Source of the DNA: CAZVWW01 sp964631265
GTDB lineage: Bacteria > Thermotogota > Thermotogae > MWEM01
Assembly (NCBI GenBank): GCA_964631265.1
Contig: CAZVWW010000044.1
Coordinates: 1-16,773, forward strand
Length of the DNA: 16,773 bases
Reading direction: 5' to 3'
Of the stretch, positions 1 through 5,940 are shown in pieces. The position numbers and the translations under genes are program-made. Below the pieces are notes generated by a model, which was not told where the DNA came from, did no database searches, and saw only the letters and a program-made list of their open reading frames with translations. Positions within the stretch are counted from its first letter, which is position 1, and each line of letters starts with the position of its first letter.

Positions 1-26
1 CCATGCGAGAGTAGGTATCGCCTGGC
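1..26 (+). rRNA. rrf: 5S ribosomal RNA, 3' end (partial)
   Basis: The first 26 bases match the conserved 3' portion of bacterial 5S rRNA: a GCGAGAGTAGG loop/helix segment followed by a final GCCTGGC that would close helix I with the 5' end outside the window. It is followed by a strong intrinsic terminator, as expected for the last gene of an rRNA operon. The exact 3' end is approximate because the partner strand of helix I is missing. Confidence 0.85.
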
Positions 27-40
27 TTTTCCTTTTAACA

Positions 41-69
41 AGGGCCTCTTTTTTTAGAGGCCCTTTTTT
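41..69 (+). terminator. Intrinsic terminator of the rRNA operon
   Basis: A perfect 9-bp stem (AGGGCCTCT at 41-49, AGAGGCCCT at 56-64) with a T6 loop is followed by a T-run to position 69. It lies just after 5S rRNA. On the - strand the same stem lacks a T-tract (TTGTTAAAA follows), so it would serve only weakly for the convergent metI gene. Confidence 0.9.
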
Positions 70-98
70 GTTATGGAAATAATACTTTCTTTTACGAC

Positions 99-731
99 TC
101 AGTGTTTCAGCAACGCAGAGATTTTCGTTCCCGACCATTGAATCAGCTGACTCATACCAATGAGAATTAACACAGAATAGAGGACCATATCCCACTGGAA
201 CCGGTAATAGCCGTAGTTGATGGCCAGCTGGCCGAGACCACCGGCTCCAACGGCTCCGGCGATTGCCGTGAATGTGACCAGGTTGATGAGCATGACGGTT
301 ACGTTGTTGACCTGCTCGGGAAGCGTTTCCGGTATAAGGATTTTAAAGATGAATTCCCGGTTGTTCACCCCGAGACAGAACGATGAGTCTATTATCCCCT
401 GCGGGATGGCCTTTAGAGAATTCTCAACCAGTCTTGCCATAAACGGGATGGCTGCGAATGTGAGGTTGAAAACGGCCGCAGTTGGTCCAATTATCGTGCC
501 GGTGACTTCTTTTGTGAGCGGTATCAGGAGAAGTACCAGTATGATGAACGGGATCGATCTCAGGATATTGACAACGATATCGAGTACCGAATACAGTTTC
601 CTGTATTTTATGTTTCTGGAAGTCATATAAAGCGTTATTCCCAGCGGCATACCGAAAAGTGTAGCCAGGGCTCCGGAGAAAAAGAGCATGTAGAGGGTTT
701 CCATCGTCGCCTTCAGTAGTTGTTCAAACAT
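99..731 (-). CDS. metI: Methionine ABC transporter permease MetI
   Basis: This is the inner-membrane permease of the MetNIQ methionine importer; it forms a dimer that contacts MetN. The 210-residue protein has about five hydrophobic segments. A cytoplasmic coupling loop of the ABC-permease type lies around residues 103-136 (conserved pattern ENSLKAIPQG...LGVN...ILIPE), and a Gly-rich GAVGAGGLGQLA segment typical of MetI follows near residue 160. Length fits the family (about 217 in E. coli). The ATG overlaps the end of metN by 8 bases, with the metN TGA lying inside ATGTTTGA, so translational coupling is likely. It is the last gene of the metQ-metN-metI operon and converges on the rRNA terminator. 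Confidence 0.93.
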   Translation of the reverse strand: MFEQLLKATMETLYMLFFSGALATLFGMPLGITLYMTSRNIKYRKLYSVLDIVVNILRSIPFIILVLLLIPLTKEVTGTIIGPTAAVFNLTFAAIPFMARLVENSLKAIPQGIIDSSFCLGVNNREFIFKILIPETLPEQVNNVTVMLINLVTFTAIAGAVGAGGLGQLAINYGYYRFQWDMVLYSVLILIGMSQLIQWSGTKISALLKH

Positions 732-1758
732 TATCCATCACATCGACTTTGTACACTTCTTTTTCAAGTTTATTGAGGAAGATATGGGTGTTTTCTCCCG
801 TTATATCACATTCCAGGTGTCCATAGGTTCCATGCTTGAGTTTCTCAATATTACCGGATATGATATTGATTTCGACGTTATGTCTACTGCTGAGCTCCCA
901 TAGCACAGGTTCCTCAGCCTTTTCTCCCCAGAAATAGATGAAGGCTCTTTTGGGGTTCATTTTATCGCTCTGCCTGCCTTTGTCTTTTGTTTGTATCCCG
1001 TCGGAATTCGTGTGATAGTATTCGTTGCCTTCAAAGTCGCGGCTGATCTCTTTTCCCATAGTCGAAAAGAATTCCTGAGGTTCTCCGATAAAGATCAGCT
1101 TCCCTTTTTTCAGATAGGCCACCCGATCACTCAGTGATTTAACAACATCCATATCATGGGTTACGACGATAATGGTCATATTGTGTACCTTGTTCAGATT
1201 GTTGACCGTATCGAGTATTCTGACCTTTGTCTTGGGATCAAGGGCGGATGATGGTTCATCAAGCAGCAGCAGGTCAGGGTTTACGATCATTGCGCGTGCC
1301 AAAGCAACTCTCTGCTTTTCGCCACCTGATAAATTCGAGGGATATGATTTCAGTTTATCCTGTATATTCATCTCGTTTGCAATGTCTTCAACAGCCTTTC
1401 TGACTTCCTTTTTTTCAAGTTTCTGCAGACGAAGCGGAAAGGCGATATTCTCAAAGACGTTCTTATTCTTGAAGAGATTGAAATGCTGGAACACGACGCC
1501 GATACGTTTTCTCAGGTTTCTGATTTGATTCAGGGTCAGTTTTGTTATATCTCTTTCCTTTATCTCTATTGTCCCTGAATCCGGGATCTGTAAAAGATTT
1601 AAGGTACGGAGCAGGGATGTTTTCCCTGCTCCGGAGAGGCCCAGGAGACTAATGATCTCTCCTTCTTTCACTTCAAATGAAATATTATCGAGAACTCTGT
1701 TGAATCCATTTTTATCGCTGAAACTCAGACACAGATCTTGCACTTGGACTAAGGGCAT
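724..1758 (-). CDS. metN: Methionine ABC transporter ATP-binding protein MetN
   Basis: This is the ATPase subunit of the methionine importer, acting on the cytoplasmic face of MetI. Visible motifs are Walker A GLSGAGKT at residues 40-47, Q-loop Gln91, signature LSGGE at 143-147, Walker B LLLLDE at 163-168 and switch His201 (VVTHD). After a linker, residues about 268-344 match in position and length the NIL regulatory domain, which in E. coli MetN binds methionine and causes trans-inhibition of transport. The 344-residue length is close to E. coli MetN (343). The start has the binding site AGGAGTG, which overlaps the end of metQ, and the gap to metQ is only 10 bases. NIL-domain identity rests on length, position and general pattern. 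Confidence 0.95.
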   Translation of the reverse strand: MPLVQVQDLCLSFSDKNGFNRVLDNISFEVKEGEIISLLGLSGAGKTSLLRTLNLLQIPDSGTIEIKERDITKLTLNQIRNLRKRIGVVFQHFNLFKNKNVFENIAFPLRLQKLEKKEVRKAVEDIANEMNIQDKLKSYPSNLSGGEKQRVALARAMIVNPDLLLLDEPSSALDPKTKVRILDTVNNLNKVHNMTIIVVTHDMDVVKSLSDRVAYLKKGKLIFIGEPQEFFSTMGKEISRDFEGNEYYHTNSDGIQTKDKGRQSDKMNPKRAFIYFWGEKAEEPVLWELSSRHNVEINIISGNIEKLKHGTYGHLECDITGENTHIFLNKLEKEVYKVDVMDNV

Positions 1759-1768
1759 TTAATCACTC

Positions 1769-2551
1769 CTAAAAGGTGGGTACGACGGCTCCTTCATATT
1801 TGTTGAGTATGAATTCTTTAACTGCTTCACTCCGAAGAGCTGATTGAAGGACATCGAGCCATTCACTCTTGGTGTCCTCCTGTCGAACGACAATGATATT
1901 TGCGTATGCAGAATCCTCTCCCTCGTAGAACTTTGCATCTTCAATGGGATTCAGGCCAGCAGAAATAGCGTAATTGGTATTGATGACAGCCGCTTCAACC
2001 GAATCGTCTGTGTTGTAGACTCTCGGAATGAAACCCGCTTCCACTTCATTGAATTTTAGCCCTTTCGGGTTCTCGGCAATATCAATAACGGTAGACTTCA
2101 GATTTTCAGGATCTTTGAGTTTGATAATGCCGTTGTTGTGAAGCAACAGAAGCGCTCTTCCCTCGTTCGTTGGATCATTTGGAACGACAACCTTGTCGTT
2201 CTTTTCCAGTTCATCGAGGGCCTTTTTAGTATAAAATCCCATCGGTTCAACATGAATAGGAGGCTGTGGTACCAGGCCTTCGATTCCTCTTTCGGACGTG
2301 AAGACTTCGAGATAGGGTACGTGTTGGAAATAATTGGCATCCAGTTCGCCATTGGCAAGCGCCATGTTCGGCAGTACATAATCGTTGAAGACGACGACTT
2401 CGAGCTCAAATCCGTTCTTTTCCAGCTCGGGTTTGATAAATTCAAGGATTTCAGCGTGGGGCACCGGTGTTGCACCGATCCTGATCTTTTCCGAGAGGGC
2501 AAAACCGGCGATTAATACAACTAATAAAATTACTGTGATGTTCTTCTTCAT
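1769..2551 (-). CDS. metQ: Methionine-binding protein MetQ (NlpA family), no lipobox cysteine
   Basis: This is the extracytoplasmic receptor that delivers methionine to MetNI. The 260-residue protein starts with a signal peptide (MKKN, then a hydrophobic stretch to about residue 20). The NlpA/MetQ core follows: IGATPVPHAEIL, the family segment LDANYFQHVPYLE, PNDPTNEGRALLLL, and INTNYAISAGLNP near the C-terminus. Most MetQ proteins are lipoproteins with a Cys after the signal peptide. This one has no cysteine at all, so it is probably a soluble periplasmic protein or anchored by its uncleaved signal helix. The ATG has a strong AAGGAGG site. It is the first structural gene of the operon and is preceded by the leader-peptide attenuator at 2611-2757. 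Confidence 0.92.
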   Translation of the reverse strand: MKKNITVILLVVLIAGFALSEKIRIGATPVPHAEILEFIKPELEKNGFELEVVVFNDYVLPNMALANGELDANYFQHVPYLEVFTSERGIEGLVPQPPIHVEPMGFYTKKALDELEKNDKVVVPNDPTNEGRALLLLHNNGIIKLKDPENLKSTVIDIAENPKGLKFNEVEAGFIPRVYNTDDSVEAAVINTNYAISAGLNPIEDAKFYEGEDSAYANIIVVRQEDTKSEWLDVLQSALRSEAVKEFILNKYEGAVVPTF

Positions 2552-2610
2552 TTTTGTTTCCTCCTTAATAAGTTTTTGGCCTTCAAATACTTCACCGTCA
2601 TTTTTCCAAT

Positions 2611-2642
2611 AAAAAAAGGGGACCTCTATAAAGAGATCCCCT
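2611..2642 (-). terminator. Intrinsic terminator (attenuator) in the metQ leader
   Basis: Read on the - strand, an 11-bp stem (2642-2632 with 2627-2617, one G-U pair) with a UUAU loop is followed by a run of seven T (2617-2611). It lies between the leader ORF and metQ, about 60 bases before the metQ ATG. There is no other gene for it to terminate except the 31-codon leader, which marks it as an attenuator. The 5' arm GGGGATC can alternatively pair with GGTCCCC at 2700-2694. Confidence 0.9.
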
Positions 2643-2700
2643 CAGTTATATTCTTAAAGTCTCAGCACGACATAAGACCCCAAGAAACTACCGGGGGACC
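2635..2700 (-). promoter_or_regulatory. Candidate antiterminator / protector pairing region of the metQ attenuator
   Basis: Three mutually exclusive RNA pairings can be drawn on the - strand. (a) GGUCCCC (2700-2694) with GGGGAUC (2641-2635), 7 bp, uses the 5' arm of the terminator and would prevent termination. (b) CCCCGG (2696-2691) with UUGGGG (2683-2678), 6 bp including two G-U pairs with a 7-nt loop, would hide the antiterminator arm. (c) The terminator itself. The antiterminator arm begins 12 bases after the first of three tandem Met codons, so a ribosome waiting there would leave it just free. Pairings were found by eye and no energies were computed. Confidence 0.6.
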
Positions 2701-2757
2701 ATCGCGCATCATCATATGCTTATAGATGTTACCTTCTAAAAAGTTGAATGTTTTCAT
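2662..2757 (-). CDS. Methionine-rich leader peptide of the metQNI operon (31 aa)
   Basis: This is a short ORF of 31 codons with its own ribosome binding site (AGAGGAG, 6 bases before the ATG) and about 20 nt of predicted 5' UTR. Residues 15-17 are three consecutive Met codons (ATG ATG ATG), and another Met is at 29, so 5 of 31 residues are Met. It ends ...SWGLMSC and stops 19 bases before the terminator stem. Position, size, tandem regulatory codons and competing hairpins match leader peptides of amino-acid attenuators such as those of trp, his or thr operons. The inferred role is for a ribosome stalled at the Met codons, when charged tRNA-Met is scarce, to favour the antiterminator and allow metQNI transcription. 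No SAM-riboswitch or T-box core was seen instead. Confidence 0.75.
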   Translation of the reverse strand: MKTFNFLEGNIYKHMMMRDGPPVVSWGLMSC

Positions 2758-2784
2758 GTTATACTCCTCTGATTTGTTTGCACG

Positions 2785-2811
2785 ATTATATCATATTTTT
2801 CTCCCTGTAAA
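2785..2811 (-). promoter_or_regulatory. Promoter of the metQNI operon (extended -10)
   Basis: On the - strand, TATAAT (2790-2785) is preceded by TGA, giving the extended -10 TGATATAAT. A TTTACA -35-like hexamer (2811-2806) is 15 bases upstream. The start of transcription would be about 2778, leaving about 20 nt before the leader ATG. Confidence 0.75.
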
Positions 2812-2981
2812 TGAATACAGAGTAAAATAACGGATACATAATGATGAACTTTCGTCCGCTCATTTCTTGTCCTTTTTCCAAACCCCGGAACCTGAAACCC
2901 GGACCCTCCATGAATGATGAATCACACAATTTGTCATCCTTGTTTGTCAAATGATTAGTTACCTTAACACACAACAAGCCC

Positions 2982-4076
2982 TCATTTCTCAAATGCCCTG
3001 AGATTATCAAAGTAAATGCTACCTTCCCGGATTTCTTCAGGAAGCCAGAGCTTGATGTTGAGAATCTGCACTTCATCCATCTTTGCACTTTCAGTTATAT
3101 AGAAAGGGATATGATAATTGACTCCCTTCTTCAAGTCATATGGTTTTGTTTCGATCCATTGCCAATCGTCTCCCGTTTGAAAGGCAAGTGAGAGTTGTGC
3201 CGGTTTGTCAGAATGCCAGAAGCAATCGAGGAAAAGGATAGACGCCTTCTCAAGATTCTTTGGTTCTATGGAATAAGGGTACTGAACGATGACCTCCGAT
3301 GGCTCTCCGGTACTCATCACAATCTTCAGTGAACGGTCCCCTTGTGTGACATGCTCTTTGGAGAGACTTAGACGCTTAATGTTATGCGCAACCCAGTCTG
3401 CTCGATACCACCCTCCCCTGTCAAAAGAATTGACGAGTACGGAATAGGCCTGTTGATACTGTTTTTCGGATATCTTTGTGGAGAGATTGAGATGAATATC
3501 CATATCTAATAAATCCCCCGGTGACAGATGAAGGGTTTGAACACTCTCCTCGTAACCGTTGTCTTTAACTGTGAGTTTTTTTAAACCCGGATTGACCCGG
3601 ACCTTCAAAGGTGAAAAACCCTGAAAGACCCCGTTCAAATAGACACCTGCGCCAACAGGTACTGTCTTTACGTTTAATACGGCCTTTTCCTCCGGGAAAT
3701 GGGGCACGACTGATATGTCGACATGCTCGATTCTCTTCATGCAATTCGTAATGAATTTGAATCGAACCTTTGAGTTTTCTGTGAGGATGAAGATCCTGAC
3801 CGTTCTCTTATCATCAGTTGTACTGTAAGAAGAGAACTGAATGAATCGTCCGTTTTTCTTATCGAATGACTCTTTCAACTGTTTGATTTTTTCAACTGTG
3901 TTGGCTTCATTCCTCATCATCAGATTCCAGGCTGCTTCATAATCCTCTGTCATAAAAGCTTCTATCCAGTCTGCACAGATTCTGACTGTATCACGTTCCA
4001 AGACAGGTTTTTTATTGGCTGTGAGTAATAGTGGAAACAATAATACAAGAATAAAAAAGATAAGGCCCTTTTTCAT
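2982..4076 (-). CDS. Secreted PEGA-domain protein with C-terminal CIA30/CBM-like domain, function unknown
   Basis: I do not recognise a specific function. The chosen ATG at 4076 has the site AGAGGTGG and opens a signal peptide (MKKG, hydrophobic to about residue 20, no lipobox Cys). A longer frame to 4115 has no such site. Residues about 25-115 resemble a small NTF2/DUF-like alpha-beta domain (DWIEAFMTEDYEAAWNLM). Residues about 132-185 match a PEGA domain, with the tell-tale GVYLNGVFQGFSPLKVRV and a Pro/Gly-rich turn. The remaining ~160 residues resemble a CIA30 or carbohydrate-binding jelly roll: NSFDRGGWY near its start, HVTQGDRSLKIVM, and a closing GSIYFDNLRAF. It is 364 residues long, appears monocistronic with its own promoter at 4138, and has no clear terminator before the met promoter. 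Binding of cell-surface glycan is a guess. Confidence 0.75.
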   Translation of the reverse strand: MKKGLIFFILVLLFPLLLTANKKPVLERDTVRICADWIEAFMTEDYEAAWNLMMRNEANTVEKIKQLKESFDKKNGRFIQFSSYSTTDDKRTVRIFILTENSKVRFKFITNCMKRIEHVDISVVPHFPEEKAVLNVKTVPVGAGVYLNGVFQGFSPLKVRVNPGLKKLTVKDNGYEESVQTLHLSPGDLLDMDIHLNLSTKISEKQYQQAYSVLVNSFDRGGWYRADWVAHNIKRLSLSKEHVTQGDRSLKIVMSTGEPSEVIVQYPYSIEPKNLEKASILFLDCFWHSDKPAQLSLAFQTGDDWQWIETKPYDLKKGVNYHIPFYITESAKMDEVQILNIKLWLPEEIREGSIYFDNLRAFEK

Positions 4077-4137
4077 GCGAACCACCTCTGATGTAGAATA
4101 TGTTTTTTCAGTCATTTAATAACGGCAACTGATACTG

Positions 4138-4146
4138 ATTATACCA
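4138..4146 (-). promoter_or_regulatory. Promoter of the PEGA-protein gene (extended -10)
   Basis: On the - strand, TGGTATAAT (4146-4138) is a perfect extended -10, about 60 bases before the ATG at 4076. No good -35 is visible: the -35 position falls inside the hairpin of the trxB terminator, only a few bases upstream. Confidence 0.7.
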
Positions 4147-4148
4147 TT

Positions 4149-4174
4149 AAAAAAGGCCTCTTAAGAGAGGCCTT
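4149..4174 (-). terminator. Intrinsic terminator of the PDO-trxB operon
   Basis: Read on the - strand, AAGGCCTCT (4174-4166) pairs perfectly with AGAGGCCTT (4161-4153) around a CTTA loop and runs into T6 (4154-4149). It lies 38 bases after the trxB stop. The stem is A/T-flanked on both sides, so weak activity on the + strand is possible, but no + strand gene is present there. Confidence 0.88.
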
Positions 4175-4212
4175 AAATTTTGGAGATGTTCCGTGTTGGT
4201 TCTTTCCAGTGT

Positions 4213-5175
4213 TTAAAAATACTTTTTTATTGCACTTGCCGCTGCCGTTGCACCATCAGCGGCTGCATTGATGATCTGACGCAGTTCTTTATCGACCACA
4301 TCACCCGCTGCATAGATGCCCGGCATCGAGGTCTCAAAGGTAACCGGATCTGTTTTAATAAAACCGTCGTCTGTCATTTGCAACAAACTCTCAAACATTT
4401 TGGAATTGGGAACAAGGCCGATATAAATGAAGACACCGTCAACGTTATATTCTTGCTTCTCACCGGTCTTTTTATTCTTTAAAAGGAGCTGATTGACAAA
4501 TGCATCTCCTCTGATCTCTTCAACAACGGTATCCCAGATAAAATCCATCTTTTCGTTGTCAAAGGCCCGCTTCTGAAGTATTTTATCAGCCCTGAGCTGA
4601 TCTCTTCTGTGTATCACGGTCACCTGTTTTGCCGTCTGGGTTAAGTACAGGCCTTCGTCAATGGCTGAATTACCGCCACCGATCACCGCAACATGCTTAT
4701 CGGTGAAAAAGGCACCGTCACAGATGGCACAATAGGAAACGCCTTTTCCGTCGTATTCTTTTTCACCTTTGACCTGCAGTTTTCTGTGATTGGCCCCTGT
4801 TGCAATAAGAATGGTCTTTGCTTCGACTTGTGTCCCGTCATCCAAGATGATATTTTTCTTGTCACAACACAGGCTCAGGTTTTTGACCCCTTTATTCGAT
4901 ATGGTTGCCCCGAAATGTTTAGCATGTTCGGTTAATCTCTCGCCGAGTTCACTGCCATCTACCGAAATGAAGCCGGGATAATTCTCTATCTTTTCAGTAA
5001 CGGTTATCTGTCCGCCTTCACTGCTTCTTTCCAGGAGGAGAACATCAAGCCCGCCTCTTGCGGCGTATATTGCTCCCGTTAATCCGGCGGGACCGCCTCC
5101 GATGATGACCATATCGTATTGATCGTTTAACTCTTGATCAGCTTTCATGGATTCACCCATATCAAAGAAAACCAA
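4213..5175 (-). CDS. trxB: Thioredoxin reductase (NADPH, FAD)
   Basis: This flavoenzyme passes electrons from NADPH to a disulfide protein, here most likely the adjacent two-domain oxidoreductase. Numbered from the TTG start, the FAD-binding GGGPAG is at residues 26-31, the redox pair Cys149-Ala-Ile-Cys152 follows, the NADPH-binding GGGNSA is at 166-171, and a C-terminal GIYAAGDV segment is present. Its 320 residues fit low-Mr thioredoxin reductases. Start choice: TTG at 5175 sits 7 bases after AGGGGTG (5189-5183). The internal ATGs at codons 6 and 10 have poorer or partial sites; the second has GGGTGA 5 bases upstream and remains possible. It lies 14 bases after the PDO gene, with which it forms an operon. 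Confidence 0.95.
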   Translation of the reverse strand: MVFFDMGESMKADQELNDQYDMVIIGGGPAGLTGAIYAARGGLDVLLLERSSEGGQITVTEKIENYPGFISVDGSELGERLTEHAKHFGATISNKGVKNLSLCCDKKNIILDDGTQVEAKTILIATGANHRKLQVKGEKEYDGKGVSYCAICDGAFFTDKHVAVIGGGNSAIDEGLYLTQTAKQVTVIHRRDQLRADKILQKRAFDNEKMDFIWDTVVEEIRGDAFVNQLLLKNKKTGEKQEYNVDGVFIYIGLVPNSKMFESLLQMTDDGFIKTDPVTFETSMPGIYAAGDVVDKELRQIINAAADGATAAASAIKKYF

Positions 5176-5189
5176 GCAGATTCACCCCT

Positions 5190-5858
5190 TTATTTGACAA
5201 CCTTCATGACTTCTTCGAGATATTCTCTTTCCGGATAGGCACCTACAAAAGAGGATTCTCCATCGTTAATGACCATCTGCGGGACTGATGATACACCGTA
5301 CTTTGCCGATAGTTCCGGAAATTCGGACGCTTCAACCATCTCTCCTGTGATGTATTCAGGATTAATCATCGCAAAGAAATGCGCCATCAAGACTGCCTTC
5401 GGGCAATACGGGCACGTCGGAGTCACAAAGGCCTGGATTTTTACCGGGGTTTTAATCTTTTTAAGTTCGTCTGCCACATCTTTGCTGACAGGCGGGTTTG
5501 TCCCGTTTGATACAACGATAATATCCTCAAGGAGCGTTGCAAATTCATGACCGAACGGGGCTCCATGGAAAATGATATTGTAGTCTTTAGACTCTTTATC
5601 AAGTATCACAACACCCGGTACGTACTCGACTCCGTACTCTTTAGCCAGTTCCTGTTCCTGTTCAAAAACATGTATTTCAACCGTGATCTTTCCATCTGAT
5701 AACAGGGATACCTCTTCAAGCACTTCTTTTGTCAAATTGCAATAATGGCACTTCGATTCATCCTCTGAGATGAATAGCACAAGCTTGACATCATCTTTCA
5801 TCTCCTTTGCCAGTCTGTTTTCGATCTGGGTTTTGTCCTTCTTTTTCAATACTGCCAT
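5190..5858 (-). CDS. Glutaredoxin-like protein disulfide oxidoreductase (PDO), two thioredoxin folds
   Basis: This is a cytoplasmic thiol-disulfide oxidoreductase with two fused thioredoxin-fold units and two CxxC motifs: Cys37-His-Tyr-Cys40 in the N-terminal half and Cys149-Pro-Tyr-Cys152 in the C-terminal half. Each half has a cis-proline segment (EYVPG near residue 80; SSVPQM near the end). The 222-residue length and the CPYC in the second unit match the PDO family known from thermophiles and anaerobes. In that family the C-terminal site is usually the main redox centre and is reduced by a thioredoxin reductase. The neighbouring trxB is therefore the probable partner. The ATG follows GGAGGT. 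An inverted repeat (5884-5898) lies 26 bases upstream. No signal peptide is present. Confidence 0.9.
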   Translation of the reverse strand: MAVLKKKDKTQIENRLAKEMKDDVKLVLFISEDESKCHYCNLTKEVLEEVSLLSDGKITVEIHVFEQEQELAKEYGVEYVPGVVILDKESKDYNIIFHGAPFGHEFATLLEDIIVVSNGTNPPVSKDVADELKKIKTPVKIQAFVTPTCPYCPKAVLMAHFFAMINPEYITGEMVEASEFPELSAKYGVSSVPQMVINDGESSFVGAYPEREYLEEVMKVVK

Positions 5859-5883
5859 AGTATAACCTCCACATTATTTTTTC

Positions 5884-5898
5884 TACCCCTTTGGGGTA
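5884..5898. promoter_or_regulatory. Perfect inverted repeat TACCCC-TTT-GGGGTA, CsoR/CstR-like operator candidate
   Basis: A 6-bp perfect inverted repeat with a 3-base centre lies between the slipin stop and the PDO start. The G-tract/C-tract form (TACCCC...GGGGTA) is like operators of the CsoR/RcnR/FrmR family, including the persulfide sensor CstR. A TATA-like stretch overlaps its right edge (TATAAT on the + strand, TTATAC on the - strand), so a bound repressor could block a - strand promoter. No convincing -35 was seen, and no CsoR-family gene is present in the window. Confidence 0.45.
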
Positions 5899-5940
5899 TA
5901 ATTGTTGACGTCCATAAAATCAGTTTTATTTCACTTTGTT

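Noticed and set aside
2611..2778. SAM (S-box) riboswitch or T-box upstream of metQ
   Set aside because: The leader is only about 165 nt and is largely occupied by the translated ORF. The conserved S-box and T-box core sequences were not visible by eye on the - strand.
2786..3088. 100-codon - strand ORF downstream of and overlapping the PEGA gene
   Set aside because: It overlaps the PEGA gene in another frame, covers the met promoter, and has no family-like sequence.
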